Shown: piece after piece, positions 1 through 14,700 of the stretch
How positions within the stretch are numbered: position 1 is the stretch's first letter
How the letters are laid out: each line of letters opens with the position of its first letter
From: Aphelocoma coerulescens
Lineage: Eukaryota; Chordata; Aves; Passeriformes; Corvidae
Assembly: GCF_041296385.1 (NCBI RefSeq)
Contig: NW_027184085.1
Span: 52,853,109 to 52,917,108 of the forward strand
Length of the DNA: 64,000 nt
Direction of reading: 5' to 3'
Program-made: the position numbers and the translations under genes
The notes under the pieces: model-generated
Databases searched by the model: none
The model's input: only the letters and a program-made list of their open reading frames with translations
What the model was told of the DNA's origin: nothing

Positions 1-121
1 TCCCTCTCACACCATTGCCTTCAGCATCTACTACTAGGCAGAGGAATAGCTGACTAATTTACTGGCATAATTTTTGCCTCTGCATAGCTCTGCAGCAATA
101 TTCTCCTTCCTTTCCCTCCAC

Positions 122-577
122 AGAATCATAGAATCATAGAATGGTTTGGGTTGGAAGGGGCCTTAAAGACCATTTTGTTTCAACCCCCACTCCATGGACA
201 AGGACACCTCCCATTAAACCATGTTGCTCAATGCCCCATCCAATCGGGCCTTGAACACTCCCAGGGATGGGACATCCACAAGTTCTCCAGACAACCTGTT
301 CCAGTGTTTCACCCCTCTCACAGTAAAAAACTTCTTCTTATTTCTGATCTGAACCTACTCATTCAGTTTGAATCCATTCCCCCTTGTCCTATCACTACAT
401 GCTTTAGTAAATAATCCCACTCCAGATTTCTTGTAGCCCCTTTCAGGCACTGGAAGGCTGCAGTGAAGGCTCCCTGGAGCCTTCCTTTCTTCAGGATGAA
501 AAGTCCCAATGCTCTCAGCCTGTCTTTGCAGGAGAGGTGTTCCAGGCCCCTAATAATATTCATGGCCCTCTTTCTCA
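122..577 (-). mobile_element. CR1 LINE, 5'-truncated 3' end
   Basis: The + strand opens with two copies of the octamer unit AATCATAG and continues into GGTTTGGGTTGGAAGGG, which is the reverse complement of the avian CR1 3' tail. The following 400 bases match the CR1 3' UTR in order: the block about the first name of a 'Ccatggacaaggacacct' type, the 'ccttgaacactcccaggg' block and the 'cagcctgtctttgcagg' block. The copy therefore lies on the - strand with its 3' end at about 122 and is truncated near 577. Many small differences from the familiar consensus suggest an old insertion. No open ORF2 remains. Confidence 0.93.
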
Positions 578-3500
578 TGTAAGTTAAATATTATCTAATA
601 GATGTGGCCCTAAATAGATGTGTTCTCTTTAAGCTCATTTTTTTTCTGTTCAGGCAACAGCTTCTCTCTGAGGCAATTCTCTTCTCTACTTGTTTTGGCT
701 GGGTCATATTGAACCTTGCAGATTATTTTTTTAAACTGTATTCCCTATTGCATGAGAGCCAAAATATAGAAGTGGCGACATCCTCTCATTCTGTAGTCCT
801 AGATTCTATGTAAATAGCATAGAAATTGTTATTTTTCATTCTCTGTCTTCCCTTTCTTCTTTGACTGATACAGAAAATACCAAAAAGCATTGGATGCAGC
901 AGCTTTCAGCCAAACCTTATTAAAAGGAATTTATTTTACATATAAATTAACAATTTGAGCTTTCCATTCCTTGTGACTCCCTGCTTCATCTTAACAAGGA
1001 TTCCCTGTTGTAACAGCAAATGTTAATTTTATTGGTTTTAACTTGCTTTTTGGCCAGAAATGGACAAAATCTTTGTATATTTTTTCTGTTCATCTGGCTC
1101 TTTCCATCATTCCTATCAGATGCTGCTTGAATGTCTTCTCCAGAGGATATGTGTTGTCACCTGGTATCAGCCTAATTTCCATATCTGATTCCCAGCCTCT
1201 GGTACTTCTCTCCCATTACCGTGTCTGTACTCCTTGTCCTAGCAGAGATTAAGGCTGTCCCTTCAGTGGCATTACAGAAGGACCACAAAGCTTTGTTTTG
1301 TCTCCATGTTTTTTCCCACCGCCCCTTTTACTGGTTTTGCCAGTAAGAGCTACACACTATACGCCAGTGAAAATGCTTCCTCTTGGCATAGGGAATTTTA
1401 ATGATAGAGGGTTTGTGAACAAGGTTGTCATTCCCAATTATAATTAAAGATAATTAAAATTATAATTAAACAGTGGTGGATCAGAGTGACCCTGGGAGCA
1501 GGTGGCTGGTGAGCAGTCCACGTCAATGAAGTACAGTTGGTGCTTTACGTCCAACTCAGCTGCAACAAAGCCAACACTAATGGTCCTGGAGCTCTGTACC
1601 TTTGAAGTAGCTACAAGATTAGATTCCTTAGAAGTGTAAAAACATCCGCTGGAAACAGTTTTTCCTTAAAATCATGAAACTAGAACTATTTGGAAGATTA
1701 AAGGCAATTTCAGTACTTAAAGAGAATAATTGAAATATCAAGGGAACTCTCCAACGAAATTGTTGATAAAGTGAGGATCCTAACACTGGGCCCCAGATGA
1801 TTCTACATCTATGTCTTTTTTTTCATTCAGGCATAATGTATACCAAAGTAACAGCTATTGAACATATTGCTACTTTCACCCTCAGTTCCTTTTCTGTGAA
1901 GATTTAGAAATATATTTGCTGCTTGTTACAAAATGAGAGAGGGGCTGCTGTTATTCTGTGTCATCCTTTACATAATGCTGATACTAACTCTTATTAAAAA
2001 AGAGCTTTGTTGGGGTTTTGTTTTGGTTTTTTTCATAATTGCATCACTCTGTAAAGGATAAAATGCCAGATGTGAAAGGTCTAAAGAAAAAGTAGTTCTT
2101 TCCAGTTGAAGCCAAACACCATGTATGTCTTACACCTTACTCAAAGGGCTGGCCATGGGAAAAAAATATAACATCATTTCTACCCATTTAAAAAGATGAG
2201 CCTAAATGGAGACAGTAATCTTTATTCTTGGAATTTTTTCTACAGGTTCCTCCACTGAAAATATTTTTAAAATAGACAAGAAAGGTAGATCATTGGAAAA
2301 GATATATTAATCTCTAAAAAATACGCAGAAGTAATAACAATTTTTCATTAAAAATATATGAATGGGCCGTGTTCTTCAATTGCTTCCCTCCATCCTTCCT
2401 CTTCTCAGCTGAAAGTTTCTTCTGTTTTAGTAGTGGGTTGACATGAGCTTCCAATTAAGAATCATGGCTTAACATTTAAACAATTATGTCTTCAAATACT
2501 GACTTTTCTGCCCATAGAAGATGCCGAATTTCTGCCAGAGAGCCTTGGGACAACTTGCTAGCAACAAGCAATCAGAGCCTGGGACCCAGTGACTCTGGAA
2601 GTTACTCATGTTCATGCCAATCACATTAACTAAAGTCATGGTTATAATAAAGCCAAGTGGCACAGTTTATTTTGGCTACTGACATATGTAAAGTGGTTTT
2701 CTTAAAGATGAACTATCTAAAGATTAGATTTGCATACACTCATACTCTGTCCACATCTGCTGCTTGCTATATCTTTTTATTTTTGTAGCTAGCATGTTGT
2801 GAGAAAACCACAAAAAAAAAAAAAATCCAGATTTCATAATCGTCTTTTTGAGGTTTCTCATAGTAGTTGGGCTCAAAAATAGAATTTGAATGATTTATGT
2901 TATTTAAAGTGAAGTAAGGAATAGTTTTGTGAAAAAGAGAACAATTTTTGAAAAATGGCAAGTTTCTTGCACATGTACTCACACCCTGTGTACTTCAGGA
3001 GGGAATTCTACAGATATTTTCATTATTTCTAAACCCATTTTTTTTTACAGATTGACAAAACCTCACTGACAGTGAGTCAGGAAGAGTAGTAGTTAGTGAA
3101 ATTTCATTCCATAGATTTCTCTTGAATGACTCACTGTACTAATGCTGAAACTATCACCACCGTGCTACTCTCTTTTTGCACTCCACTTATGATTTCCAAA
3201 TCACATGCTAATTTTTGAACATCTCCCAAATTGACAGAGCTGTGCAGATGGCCATGTAAATGCTTCCACTGTCAATACTCAGGCAAACATGCATTCATGC
3301 CCTTATTTCTGATATTTTACTTAGCACTGAACATTCTTCTGAACAAAAACTTGCTTTCAGAAACATTTGGAGAATGTAAATGAAAAGAATTCTGAACACC
3401 ATGGAAGCTGATTCATGGTTTCTATTCAAAAAACTGCTAGTGAAGGCTTTTAAAACAGCTACAATCATGAGCATATTCTTCCCCCCATGACCCAGATTAG

Positions 3501-6500
3501 AAGAAGTACATGGGTAACTTTAAACATGAAAATAGTGTCAGTCGCTCACAGATTTATATATGCAATTACATTTCTTTCTTACCCAGGAGCTTTATGATTT
3601 TTATTCATGTTTACCTTTTCCTGAAATTTTATGAGAAATCTTTTGGAAGGACATAAATGCAGTGACTTAATGCAAGTGTTAATCAGTCACAAACTTTAAT
3701 GTCATAATGCAAGGGAGAAAGAATGATACTGGAACAAAAGAAGCAGATGAACAAAAGGAGAGATATAAATGAAGAGTAGCCGTGGAAAAAGATCATAAAG
3801 CCAGCATGACTGTCAGTGTAAGAATATAAATGTAAAGTCAATTATTAGAAGGTTTAAAAGGCCAATCAATATAGCAATTGCTTGAAGTAATTCCAGGGGT
3901 AGAATTGCTCGATGATAATAAACAAGATGAGGATCCTTCAACGGGATTAAGTGCTGCTAGGAAAAGAAAGTCTGTACATGAACTGAAAAAAACCACAAAA
4001 ATTTAGTGACTAAGAAGGAGTCACTGTGACTCAACAACTGAACATCAGAACAGATTATTTGATTAATTGTCCAATAACTGCATTGCATTACATATTTCTG
4101 AATTGATTCCTTTAATTTCTTTATTCTGCATCCACTCAGAGCTTCTTCCTTTAGGAGAAAAATAGGGATAAATTTATAATAAAAGTCATAAAGAAACCAA
4201 ACATTAAAGAAGTAAATTGTGTACCTTTTATAACAGGGTATCCAGAAAAACACTAAAGAAATATTTGAAATAGCTGTTTTTAAAAAGCCCAAACAGATGT
4301 TTTGCCAATGGAGGAGTTTAGAGTGGTGGTGTTGGATTTCAGATAATTTTGAGTACAATCAGTCAACCCAAAAATTTTAATCAGTTATTTACAACAGTAT
4401 TCTTCCGCAAATCCTACAGATACAACCCACTCAGCCCTCTGCTCCATGAGTGTTATTGTCAGGTGGCACAGCAGTAGCAGGTCGATTACTCAGAAAGCAA
4501 ACATCTGTCTAAGATATCGATGTTGGCTCCAGCTTGTTTTGCTGTCTGTGACACAGTGCTCTAGGAAGTTGGGGGATCCATTGATTAAGGGATAAGAAAA
4601 CTAACCAAAGATAGCCCTCTGTTGAGGAAGCAAGAGAAACCGAAGAAATGAATGGGAGAGTACAAAGTTGGAGCTACAGCTTTAATGGAAGACAGCTTGA
4701 GGATACAAGGTATAGGTTACGAAAAAAATAAAGGAACAAGAGCTGAAGTAGGTTGCTTGGGACTATCAGCATGCAAAGCTACCTTTTAGAAAAACAATTG
4801 TGATGCCTACCTCTCCATCTTTCTTGAGTCCCCTTGTATAGCAACCAAAGAGCTGGACTTCATCAGTAAAGAATGGCTGCAAAAACATGAGTTGGAAACA
4901 CTTTTTCCTTCTTTGGTATCATAAACTTTCATATTTCTGCTCCTGGCATAAAACCAATGGCCACAGTAACACACCTACTCTGCCTTCATAAATCCAGGGA
5001 GCAGAGTCCATGATGTGGGGTGAAGATGCCAGTAACAACCTTATTCCGTTAAAGGGAGGGTGATGTCTATGCAGCAACTGGATAAGTAAGATTCTCCTTC
5101 CTACTTTTCCACGAGGCTTCACAGATGGCCAGATAAGGTTCCAAGACTGTCTCCTGAGAGACCATGAGCACAGTCTTCCATAACGAAATATTTTAATGGT
5201 GTTTAATGCATCCTCCTTTCCAGTAAACCATAAGTAAAGAAGCTTATACTGAAAGCATGAATATTAAGACCATAGAGTTACTTGTGTTTTCATCTTCCTC
5301 CACTAATAATCAGTAGCAAAGGGAAAAGAAGCTGCGACCTGAACACAAAGACAAAATGAATAACAATAACGCTAGCAATAATAATAGCTGTAATAACAGC
5401 AAAAGTAGAATTAGACTTCAGTTGACATCTATGACCCAGAAGGAGAATTTAGATAAGGCAATTAAGTGGCCATGTTTTGCATTGTTGGGATTCATTTTCA
5501 TTGGGTTTAAACAAAAAACATACAGGGACTGTCATATTTTCTTAAACCAAAATTTTAAAATGTTCAAGCTACTAAAATAGGTAGAATATTCTGTGCTCAA
5601 TTCAATCCATTTTAGCAATTGGCAGTTATTGTTGAGTGCATAGCTACATGCTTCACATTCAAAAAAATATTTATGGCAAAAAGCCCATATGTTTGTGAGA
5701 ACAGTATTAGTAATTTGCTTTTCCTCTGGAAACACTATTTTTTGATAGCAACAAATGAGCACACTACACACACTTGTAGCAACGTATTATAATCTACACT
5801 AAAACAAGATGTCTCCTGATTACTTTCTTACCTGAAGATCAAGGACTGGACTCCAAATTATCTTATCTGTTCAACTTAGCTTTCAGACTCTGAAGTTTGA
5901 AGGTGTATAAACCTTTCTGACTAGAAGATAACAATTTTTCTTTTTAAAAATTAAATCACTTGGAGCGAGAATCTGGAGTGAGAGGAACAATGATTTGGAC
6001 ACAGGCTCCCTTATGAAATAGTCTGAGGAAGCTCAGCAAAGCTGCATTTGCTCTAGTGTTTCCAACAAATATTCCTACAGAAAGTCAGAAAATACCAGTA
6101 GACACAATCTGTCTGTTAAAAAACATAGAAAAGTGAAAAGGAAACTTGCAGAGAATGGTCTCTTTTATCTGTCATTCTCTAATAATGGGAATGTACTGAA
6201 GAATAGTGTTACTGATGAACATAATCTGTAACCTGTATGGGCTTTCACTGAGATTTGGGGAAGTTTTAATTCTGTATGGTTCCTCTTCCTCCTTAGAGGT
6301 GTTTCTCCAGCTTCAGAAAAACTCACCCTTTAGTTTTAGAAGAGATTTTTGTCTTTCAATTCAATGCAAACATTTATTGCCTCTGGAATAATAAAAGTCC
6401 CATTTATTGACTGGGGAATAATAGCTCAGAAATAATCTCTTTGGAATACATATGTCAATGCCATTAGTGCATCTTGTCACTAATGGATTCTTGAGTATTT

Positions 6501-9500
6501 TTTTTTTAAAAGCATGAGACCAGTATAAACAGAAATTGGAACAGATCTTCTGTCCTGTAGATATATGACATATAGCCAGTATTATGAATTTATTTTGCCT
6601 GGGTTTTTACATTATTAGTTTAGTTTAGTTTCAAAGCCTTAGAAACTTGGTAATTTAATTTGTACCACAGGAAAAAAATACTATTCTGTGCCTTTTGAGT
6701 GGTGGGAACAATCTAATTAATAACACTAACAGATAGGCGTTTCCTTCTAGCAGCAATTTATAATCCAAGAAATTTACCTTGAAGCCAGAAGCACTGTGTT
6801 GGATCAGCACATCCAGAATACAGCCAATCAACAGCATAATCTTCCATTAAACACTTCCATCTTGAAAACAGATTCCATGGCCCAGCATATGTGAGATCTC
6901 AAACACTCATATGAGATATTTCACATTTCTTTCTGTCTTTGTTGTTTGTCCAACATGACTGCATTTCACAGCTATAAAAATTGGGTACTGGGAAACAGTT
7001 CATTTCTTCCTCACACAGACATCCTTGTAGAATAACCCAAGAGCTATTTGGCATCTGAATTAGTTTTGGTGCTCCATGCCTTAAATTCTTGCTGGTTAGA
7101 CTTGCAATTTACTCTAACTGTGCAATCCACAAGGCAAGTGACTATCAGACTGCCAAACCACAGGACACTGTTCTGACAAATACCATGTTACTGTACACCC
7201 TGCTGCCATTTTTCTAATGTAAACCAGGTCACCCTCTTTCTGCACTGGTCAGTGTCCTCAGTAAAACGATGCTTCAGAGTCCTGCCTATCCCAAGGCTGC
7301 TGTATTTTAGCCCCTGCTAGTCCCAAAAAGTTAAACAAGAACCTGACATAAAAACAAGATTTGGGAAGGTTCAGTTACTGTTTGCAGGACAGAGATAACT
7401 AAGCCAACTACTTTTTTTAAAGAGTTTCTGGTTTTGCCTTGCTTCTAGTTATGAGGAGTGAGGTACTAATAGCCCACCATTCAGAGTCCTGAAACAAAAA
7501 AATAGAAAAAAGAACTGAAAAAAAGGAAAGAGGTAGATAAGCACGCAACTTGTTTGACGGAATAGGTGTGTTAAGAATTTACAGGAAGCTCTTTTGTGCA
7601 GTTAAAAATAGCTACAGACAAAGGAGGTGGATGATGCTAGAAGTCAGCTGGTAAGGACACCAAGCTCTGTGGGGATTGGGGTGGGGGGTGGAGGTTAGAC
7701 TTAGTGGGTTTTCTTCTGTTCCTAAATCAGCCAAAACTGTGTGATCAATTAGCAGAGGGTGAGCTGTGCAGAAGAAAGATGTATGGGGAGGGAATACACA
7801 AAAAGGGGAGAAGAAGACAGGAGAGAGGGAGGGGAAACAAGTCAGAGGCAGACAAATTAGAGTGCAAATGAAAGCTTTCCTTGCATTGCTGGGTGCAATC
7901 AGGGTGATACGGTTCTATGTGAGCAAATAATGTTAAAGCCCAAATGTGCTATAGATTTTTTACTTAAAAATTCACTCAATATATCCCCAGATTTTGCTTA
8001 TTACACAACTGAAGGAAAAGAACCATATTTTTCAGCACAATGGTCTGCTATGGGCACATCACTTTTGCTGGAAATATACTTGACCGATTACGTAAGAACA
8101 GAGACTCTATCTGCTGCAGCTTGAGCAGAACTCCGAGATATAGAATTTCATATTCACAAACACGTCCATGATACTGTCCTGTTTAAACAAAGGCTAATGA
8201 TGGAAACTCAGTGTAGCTTGCAAAGACTACAGATGGCTCTGGGACTCTGGTGCAAGAGGGTGTAGAAAGTAAAGGGACGTTCTACTAATCCAAATCTCAG
8301 GAACTATAAGGAGACTAGGAAGAAGATGAACAAAAGGCAGACAGAAGATCAATATGTCTCTCCTTGAGTCACAGTAGCCAGTTGGTTTTCATGAGGGAAT
8401 TGAGAGACAAGTTTCATCACGGGAAAAAAAAAAAGTGACTAAAAAAATAGATCTAAACTCTTAAAAATACCAATTTCTCAAAATAAATAGAATATTAACA
8501 GCAACAGTTAGACACAGTGACTAGAACTGAAAGCCTTTGTGGGAGAATCTTGTAGAATTGGAATTAAAAGTTTTGAAAATAACTGCAAAGTGGTTAAAAG
8601 AAGTGGGAACATAATTTAATTTTGAAGATGATTTAGGAATTCTGAAATTCATTATAACTTTGAAGTTATGAATTTTATCTTTAAAAAAACTCCCAAAACC
8701 ACAACAAAACAAAACGAACAAACAAACAAACAAACAAACAAAAAAAAGAAACAAAAATCCAGCCTCTTGGAAGTGTCAAGATGTGATTTTTAAAGGCTTC
8801 TAGTTAACCTTTGTGGTGCGTGGGAAAACTGGGTCTTTTTAACAGCTGGAGTCTGGAAACCCTAGAAGTGCTAGTTCCCAAGCTCTGAGCCTGTAAATTA
8901 CAGGCCTTGTCTCCCAGCTCATTTTTATGACTGGCAGCTAGAGTCATAATTGAGACCTCAAAACCTAGAAAACCCCCAATTCCCACTTCGACAAGAAACT
9001 GAAGAGTCTGGGAGTTATTTAATCTCCAGCAAGCAGGCAGAGTACAAAGATGTTAAAGAAAGTTGGTGGTAAAATTCAAAACCCTGCCTCACCTATCATA
9101 CCCTCACAGAAATCAAAATGTCTCTGCAACCATTTGAAATTTGACAAAAATTATTCTCTGATGGAAAAATTGTTCCCTTTGAGAATTTCTCAACTGTCTG
9201 TTTAGCAGAGTTGAAACACATCATATTCCAGAGATGAGACACAAGAAATGAATAAAAAAGCTTTTCTGACATACTTTTAATGGCTTCTGAGCTAGTCTCT
9301 TGTAAGTCTGTTCTGGTCCTTTAGCTCCACCTGAGACCTTAACAGCTTTATCACAACTGCCTAGTTTCATCAGCTTGGTAACAACCAAGAAATTGTTTTG
9401 ACACTCAATACTTTCTGTCAAAAACAAGTCTTGTGACTTGCTGCAACAGTGATATGTCATTAAAAGAAAAATACCTATTTCCAAAGTTAAATAAACATTT

Positions 9501-11489
9501 TCAGTTCATACAACTGCAAGACTGAATCACCTGGTTTGGGAGTATTGAAAAACTATCTTCACTTTATAAAAATATCCCTAAGACACTAACTGTACAGAAG
9601 AGTTATGGTTCAACAATTAGCTTAGCACATCTGACTGCACTGCCAACTGAAAAAAAATTGCCCTCTAAAGCATGCAGTGTTTTGGGGGTAAATATTTTCC
9701 ATCCAGTTGTGGTTTTAAGGTCTTTTTAATTCTAATTATGTAAAAAACTCAGAACCAAGATGAGTCTTAAAATCCCAAAGAATTTACTTCCTAGGATTAC
9801 TTTGCAGTTCCTTTCAAGCACAGTATCAGAAAAAGCTCTAAAAGACTTCACTGTTATCATGAGAAAATTAGACAAGATGTCCAGGCATCTTCTTTCACTG
9901 AAATTTTGCCTGCCATAACATTGATTCATTTAGCAAAAAGAGCCAGCTAGTGTATACTAGGAACCATCAGAGTTCACTTTGGATATGTGGGAACATGCTC
10001 ATCAGTGTGGGTCACCAGTGTGGATCACCAGCTGGGTAAATTACAATCATTTATTTGATTTCAAGTTGCTCCTGTATTTGTTAGGGTTAAAATCAGAAAA
10101 GCAATTATGATTCCAATTTGAGAAAGATTTTTCTTCTGCCTTTATTGATGTAGTAAAGGAGCCATGGTGTAGACCATCTCAGTATTTCTGTAAGGGAGAA
10201 AATAATTAGCATTGCAATTTGAAAAACAGTGACAAAAAATAATTTAGAGCATTATACTTACATAAAGTGGTACCATTTTTCATAAATTATCAAAGTCTGT
10301 TGTTACCCTCAGTAAATTTTTAGTGATACTTCTAAACAGGGATTTTGTACATAATCTCTTGATTGGTAGGTCCCAGCTAGATACTTTCTGGGTACCCCAG
10401 GGAGAGTAGTGACTACATGGGTGGCCAGGGAGCCAGTGCTCTGACCAGGACCCTTAGGGATAGAGAAGAACACCAACACAGGAATTCACTTTTCAGAAAT
10501 GAAGTAAGGGTTAGGCATCACACCTATGAAATGTGAAACAGAACAAGTTTCTTCAGCTATTTGAATTTAAGTACTTCAATTATCTTGCTCACAGGCTTTT
10601 ATTTAGGGGCTTGACTTCCACTGAAATCTCACTTCAGCTGCTTTTATGTATGAGGAAGCTAATAAAATGTTAGCATGAGCATGTCCAGTGTTAGTCTTGA
10701 AGAGTACCAAGGCTGAAGGGGTTAGTATTTTAGTGTGAAGGGAAGGGCTGGACCACCTGTGTTGGGAACTATGCCATAGAAATACCCATTCTGAAAAGTG
10801 GTGACCCGTTAAGGACAGGAAATGGGAGAAGGAAACACTCAAGTGTGTTGTTTCGAGGCTGCTGCTGTGGCAAGTCTATCACTGCATGAGGCAAGCAGAA
10901 GGCAAAGTTTCAGGGTTCCTGAGGAATACTCAAGAAGCAAACCTGAAGGAAGAAGATTTGGGATACCAGCTGTGAAGGCAAGCAGTGCAGCAGCTGGTAA
11001 GCCCATGAAAAATCAGGGAAGAGCAGAGATCCTGTAAATTATCACAGAAATACCCAGTGTGATTTTTCAGAGTGGGAGAAAGAGGTAAGCCTGGACTATA
11101 CAACACAGCTGCAGTCACCAATTTTGGCAGCAAGCCAGAGAATCAAAAAATATTCTGTACTCATAAAAAGAAAAAAAACCTGGACCTCTCAGGTTTTGCT
11201 ATCAGACCAAAGGATTTCTGCCCTTTCTATGATCTGTGTAGGTAGTGGGTGTGAAGCAATATGGACAAAAATAGGCAGTGTAACAACACCTCCATCAGGG
11301 AGGCTCAAGTGGCCATGACTGAAGGAAAGTACGGGGGGTAAGAGCAATCTGTTCAGGCATATCCTGAATTCAGGAACCCATTCAGCAGCCCCGAGCCTCA
11401 TCACGACCTGGAAGCCTTCAGCAGCCAGGCAGGCAAGGAGCTGTAGTGCCAGGAGAAACTAATGGAGATTTCGAAGGCCTCAGGGAGAA
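578..11489. other. AT-rich single-copy non-coding DNA
   Basis: No long ORF, domain or RNA gene is recognisable on either strand. The longest frame is 133 codons on the - strand near 3,957-4,358 and has no family resemblance. The stretch contains short AT-rich runs such as 1,437-1,470, a poly-A/T tract near 2,812 and the CAAA repeat at 8,712. It could be intergenic or a large intron; nothing here decides between them. Confidence 0.6.
8712..8749 (+). repeat. (CAAA)n microsatellite
   Basis: About seven tandem CAAA units followed by an A-run. This is a simple repeat only. Confidence 0.9.
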
Positions 11490-11705
11490 CAAGCAACCTG
11501 GAGGGTGGTGAACAGGGACAGAGACAAGGCAGGGATGTTTAATGCATTCTTGTCTCTGTCTTTGACACAGATGATGGACCAAGGGGGTCTCAGTGCCCTG
11601 AGATGAAGGACCATGACTGTGAGAATGATCAACTCCCAGCCAACCCTGATGTTGTGCAAGATCTGCTGGTCCAGATGCAACTCTACAAATCCTTGGGGCC
11701 AGTAG
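11490..11705 (+). mobile_element. CR1 LINE internal (ORF2) fragment
   Basis: The stretch around 11,510-11,560 (acagggacagagacaaggca followed by an 'aatgcattcttgtctctgtctttgac' block) and around 11,610-11,705 (ccatgactgtgagaatgatc, then the 'aaccctgatgttgtgcaagatctgctg' block) follows the avian CR1 ORF2 linker between the endonuclease and reverse transcriptase. It is on the + strand, interrupted by stops and lacks both element ends, so it is an old internal fragment. The boundaries are soft, and the left edge could reach about 11,320. Confidence 0.7.
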
Positions 11706-14700
11706 TAACATCTTATAGCAACATGGGAACAGGTTTCATTGCATTAATCTGTATTGGGGAACAATTCTGCTTAGTTGAGAAAGAAGACTTATGGATAGTA
11801 CATACATCATATATTGGCTGACTAAATTTGCCTACAGTTTCTTTGCTCTAGAAACCTAGACTGAGGGCTGGATTGTAAGAAAACCCACCTCTTATTCATC
11901 CATGCATCAAAACCCTAGCATGGATTTATAAATCGTAAGGAAAAGTGTCTCTCACAAGGAGAAAATGTCAATTTTATTAGGAACATTTGGTATGAGTATG
12001 CTCTCTTTGAAGATGCTGTGATTTGTCTCACAAGCCAATTGGCATGAATTATGCACCATCAGAGCATTGCTGGTGGCACACCTGTGTGGAACCTGTGTTT
12101 GGGATGATCCAGTCTAGCAATCTAGCAGGGCACTTCAGTGTGAGTGCTGAGTGCTGCTGTGTTAATCCAGTGATCCTCCAACCTCTAGAGCTGGCCTGCA
12201 TGCAGCCAGAGTAGTCATATCTTTGCCAGTCTTTTGCACTCCTAGCTCCAGTATATGAAGCATAGACCTGTCTAAACCCAGAAAGTGATGAAACTGCTTC
12301 CTATCTCAGTGGTAATGAGCTGCTGTAGTCCTCTTTTTGATCCTGGTCTTGTCTGACTGGACATCAACAAGCCAATCCATTTCCTGATTGTGCCTTGGTT
12401 TTATATCTACAAAATGTGGCAGCCATTCATAATGCATAGTAAGATCTTCTTGAACTATGAACTCTCTCATGCAAGCAGTCTTTTCTTAGCATAATCCCAT
12501 GAAGTGAGACTTGCTGATTTTTTTCTTACACTTGTCACAGATAAGGGAGTGTAAACCAGCAGAACAGCATGCATAAACTACTGCTTCTCTCCTGACATTC
12601 ACTTCTACCCCTCAAACACTTCTGTTTCTACTCATCAGACTATTAAGCAAGTCTTTATCACTTCATTCTCTTCCTACATTCATCCCATGAGTGATGGATG
12701 TTATTTTCATGCAGTAATTAAGAGTTGCACTTAATTCCTCCCAGAGATAAGATATTCTGCACAAATGGGAGTTTTGATGCCTTGCCTCACACAGATGAAT
12801 CTTCTATTCAAGTGACAAAATGGTTTTTCTATTCTTTATTTATAAGTGACTGTTTTTCAGCTTCTAGGGAATAGTGCCTAAAGGGTTTGGCTTTAATTTA
12901 TCTTCTTGGTCTTTCATCTGCTTAATGGCCAACACAGTTTGCTGATTCAATACTTGGAATGTTCCTGAATATACTCCATATATGAATAAGTGTTTGGTCA
13001 TCAGCTGTTAGGATTTCAGTTACATTTGGAAACAGACAAATCAGGAAGAATCCTTTTCTTCATCACACAGAGACTCTGTCTCTCTGCATTAGGGAGTGCT
13101 TGTAGCCAAGATGTTATGGAGCAGATGTTTGGGGAGGACTTTGGGGAGAGCCTCGTGGCACCATTTTTTGAGGGTCTCCTTCTGGAACCAAAGCAAGTGC
13201 TTCCCAGGACCAGGGAGCAAGTCTCCAATCAAACAGGAGTGAGACCAGGGCATTGTGTGCACCATAATGAGTGATGCATACTGAAGAGTAACTTGATCCA
13301 AAGCTGTGCTTGTAAGAACACACTCCCCCATCGATGTTGCCTCCTCCCAATATCAATACCCTCCTCAGCATGGCTTCCCTCCACTCAGAGAAGAAGTTGA
13401 GAGAAAGCAAAATGCACCAAAGAAGTTGTTGGACTCTGTGCCCTGTTCATTTGTCCTTCTAACCACAAAATGCAATTAGGAGCCTTAATTTAAAACAACT
13501 GACCCATCAAAATCCTGAGAAGCTATTCTCAGGAATATTCCTTCTGAAGGGATGAGAAAATGTAATTGTATGTTGCCAGACTCATTGCTTTCAATGCTTC
13601 ATTGTTCCTGAGTGGACTGTGTGTGCAGAACTGTTACAAAATTCATCTTATATACCAAAACAGATATAGAACTTTACTAGCAAGCAAACCTCTTACAGGA
13701 AAAAAAAAAAATATATATATAGATATTTTTTTTGGTAAGATAAGTAACATATCGCCTAAAATTTTTTGTCAGGTAGTTATAAATCTCTGAATGAGTTTTA
13801 TTGAAACAGGAAAGAAAGATTAAAAGCAAGCAAGCAAGCAAAGAAAGAAGTGGTAATAGAAACATTTAAATGTAAGTGCTCACATTTCAATGGAAATGGT
13901 TTAATTTAAGATGACATTTAACAGTTCCTTCCATCCACGCTGTTGGAAACTAAAATCCAAACAGAACAGCATTATGTTATTTTGCAAGTGAAATTTAACA
14001 CTGATCAAGAAAAGAAAGGTATGTTCTAATTTCAGTAAGAGAAATGAAGCCCAGAAAGAGTAAACAGAAAATAAAGTGACTTAAATGTATAAATTACTTA
14101 CTGTGATAACACAAGAGCCATTAGTCAACACATGGAAGAGATTGTGCAGAAATGTAAGTTAGCAATTAAAGGAATATTAGCGTATATTCCATTAAGAAAA
14201 AAAAAGATAACTCCTCTTCTAAAAAGGCTCATGTGCTCCTTCCTCATTTAAATCACAAGAAAAACATCGATTTCTCATTCAAATCATAAAAAACCGGCAA
14301 CAGGAGGTGCTTTCCTACTCTGTATTACCCAGTTGTCACCCAGCCTTCTGCTTAGTAGACTTTACTGGTAGAAATGGTGACCCTGTGACACATGACAGTG
14401 GATACCTGGGCTGCACTGGTTGACTTCAGAAAGGTACATAAACAAGTGGTACTCAGCACAGCACTGTTCATTTGCTCTGATATGCTACTTCTAAGATGTT
14501 ATGGTTAGAGAGAGCATGCCAGGAAATTACCTCTGAGAAATTTAGGTCAGTGTCAGTGACTTTTTGAGACAGTATCTTAGCTTCCAGGGTTGCTTTTAGT
14601 CAGACCCTGTTACAGAGAAAACTTAACTGCTGTTTTGTACAAATAACTAAAAGCATGGGAGTGATCCTGCACAAAATTTTCATAAAAAAATAATAACATG

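Noticed and set aside
3957..4358. 133-codon minus-strand frame
   Set aside because: Longest frame in the left 27 kb, but Phe/Tyr/Ile-rich as expected from AT-rich DNA, with no motif or splice context.
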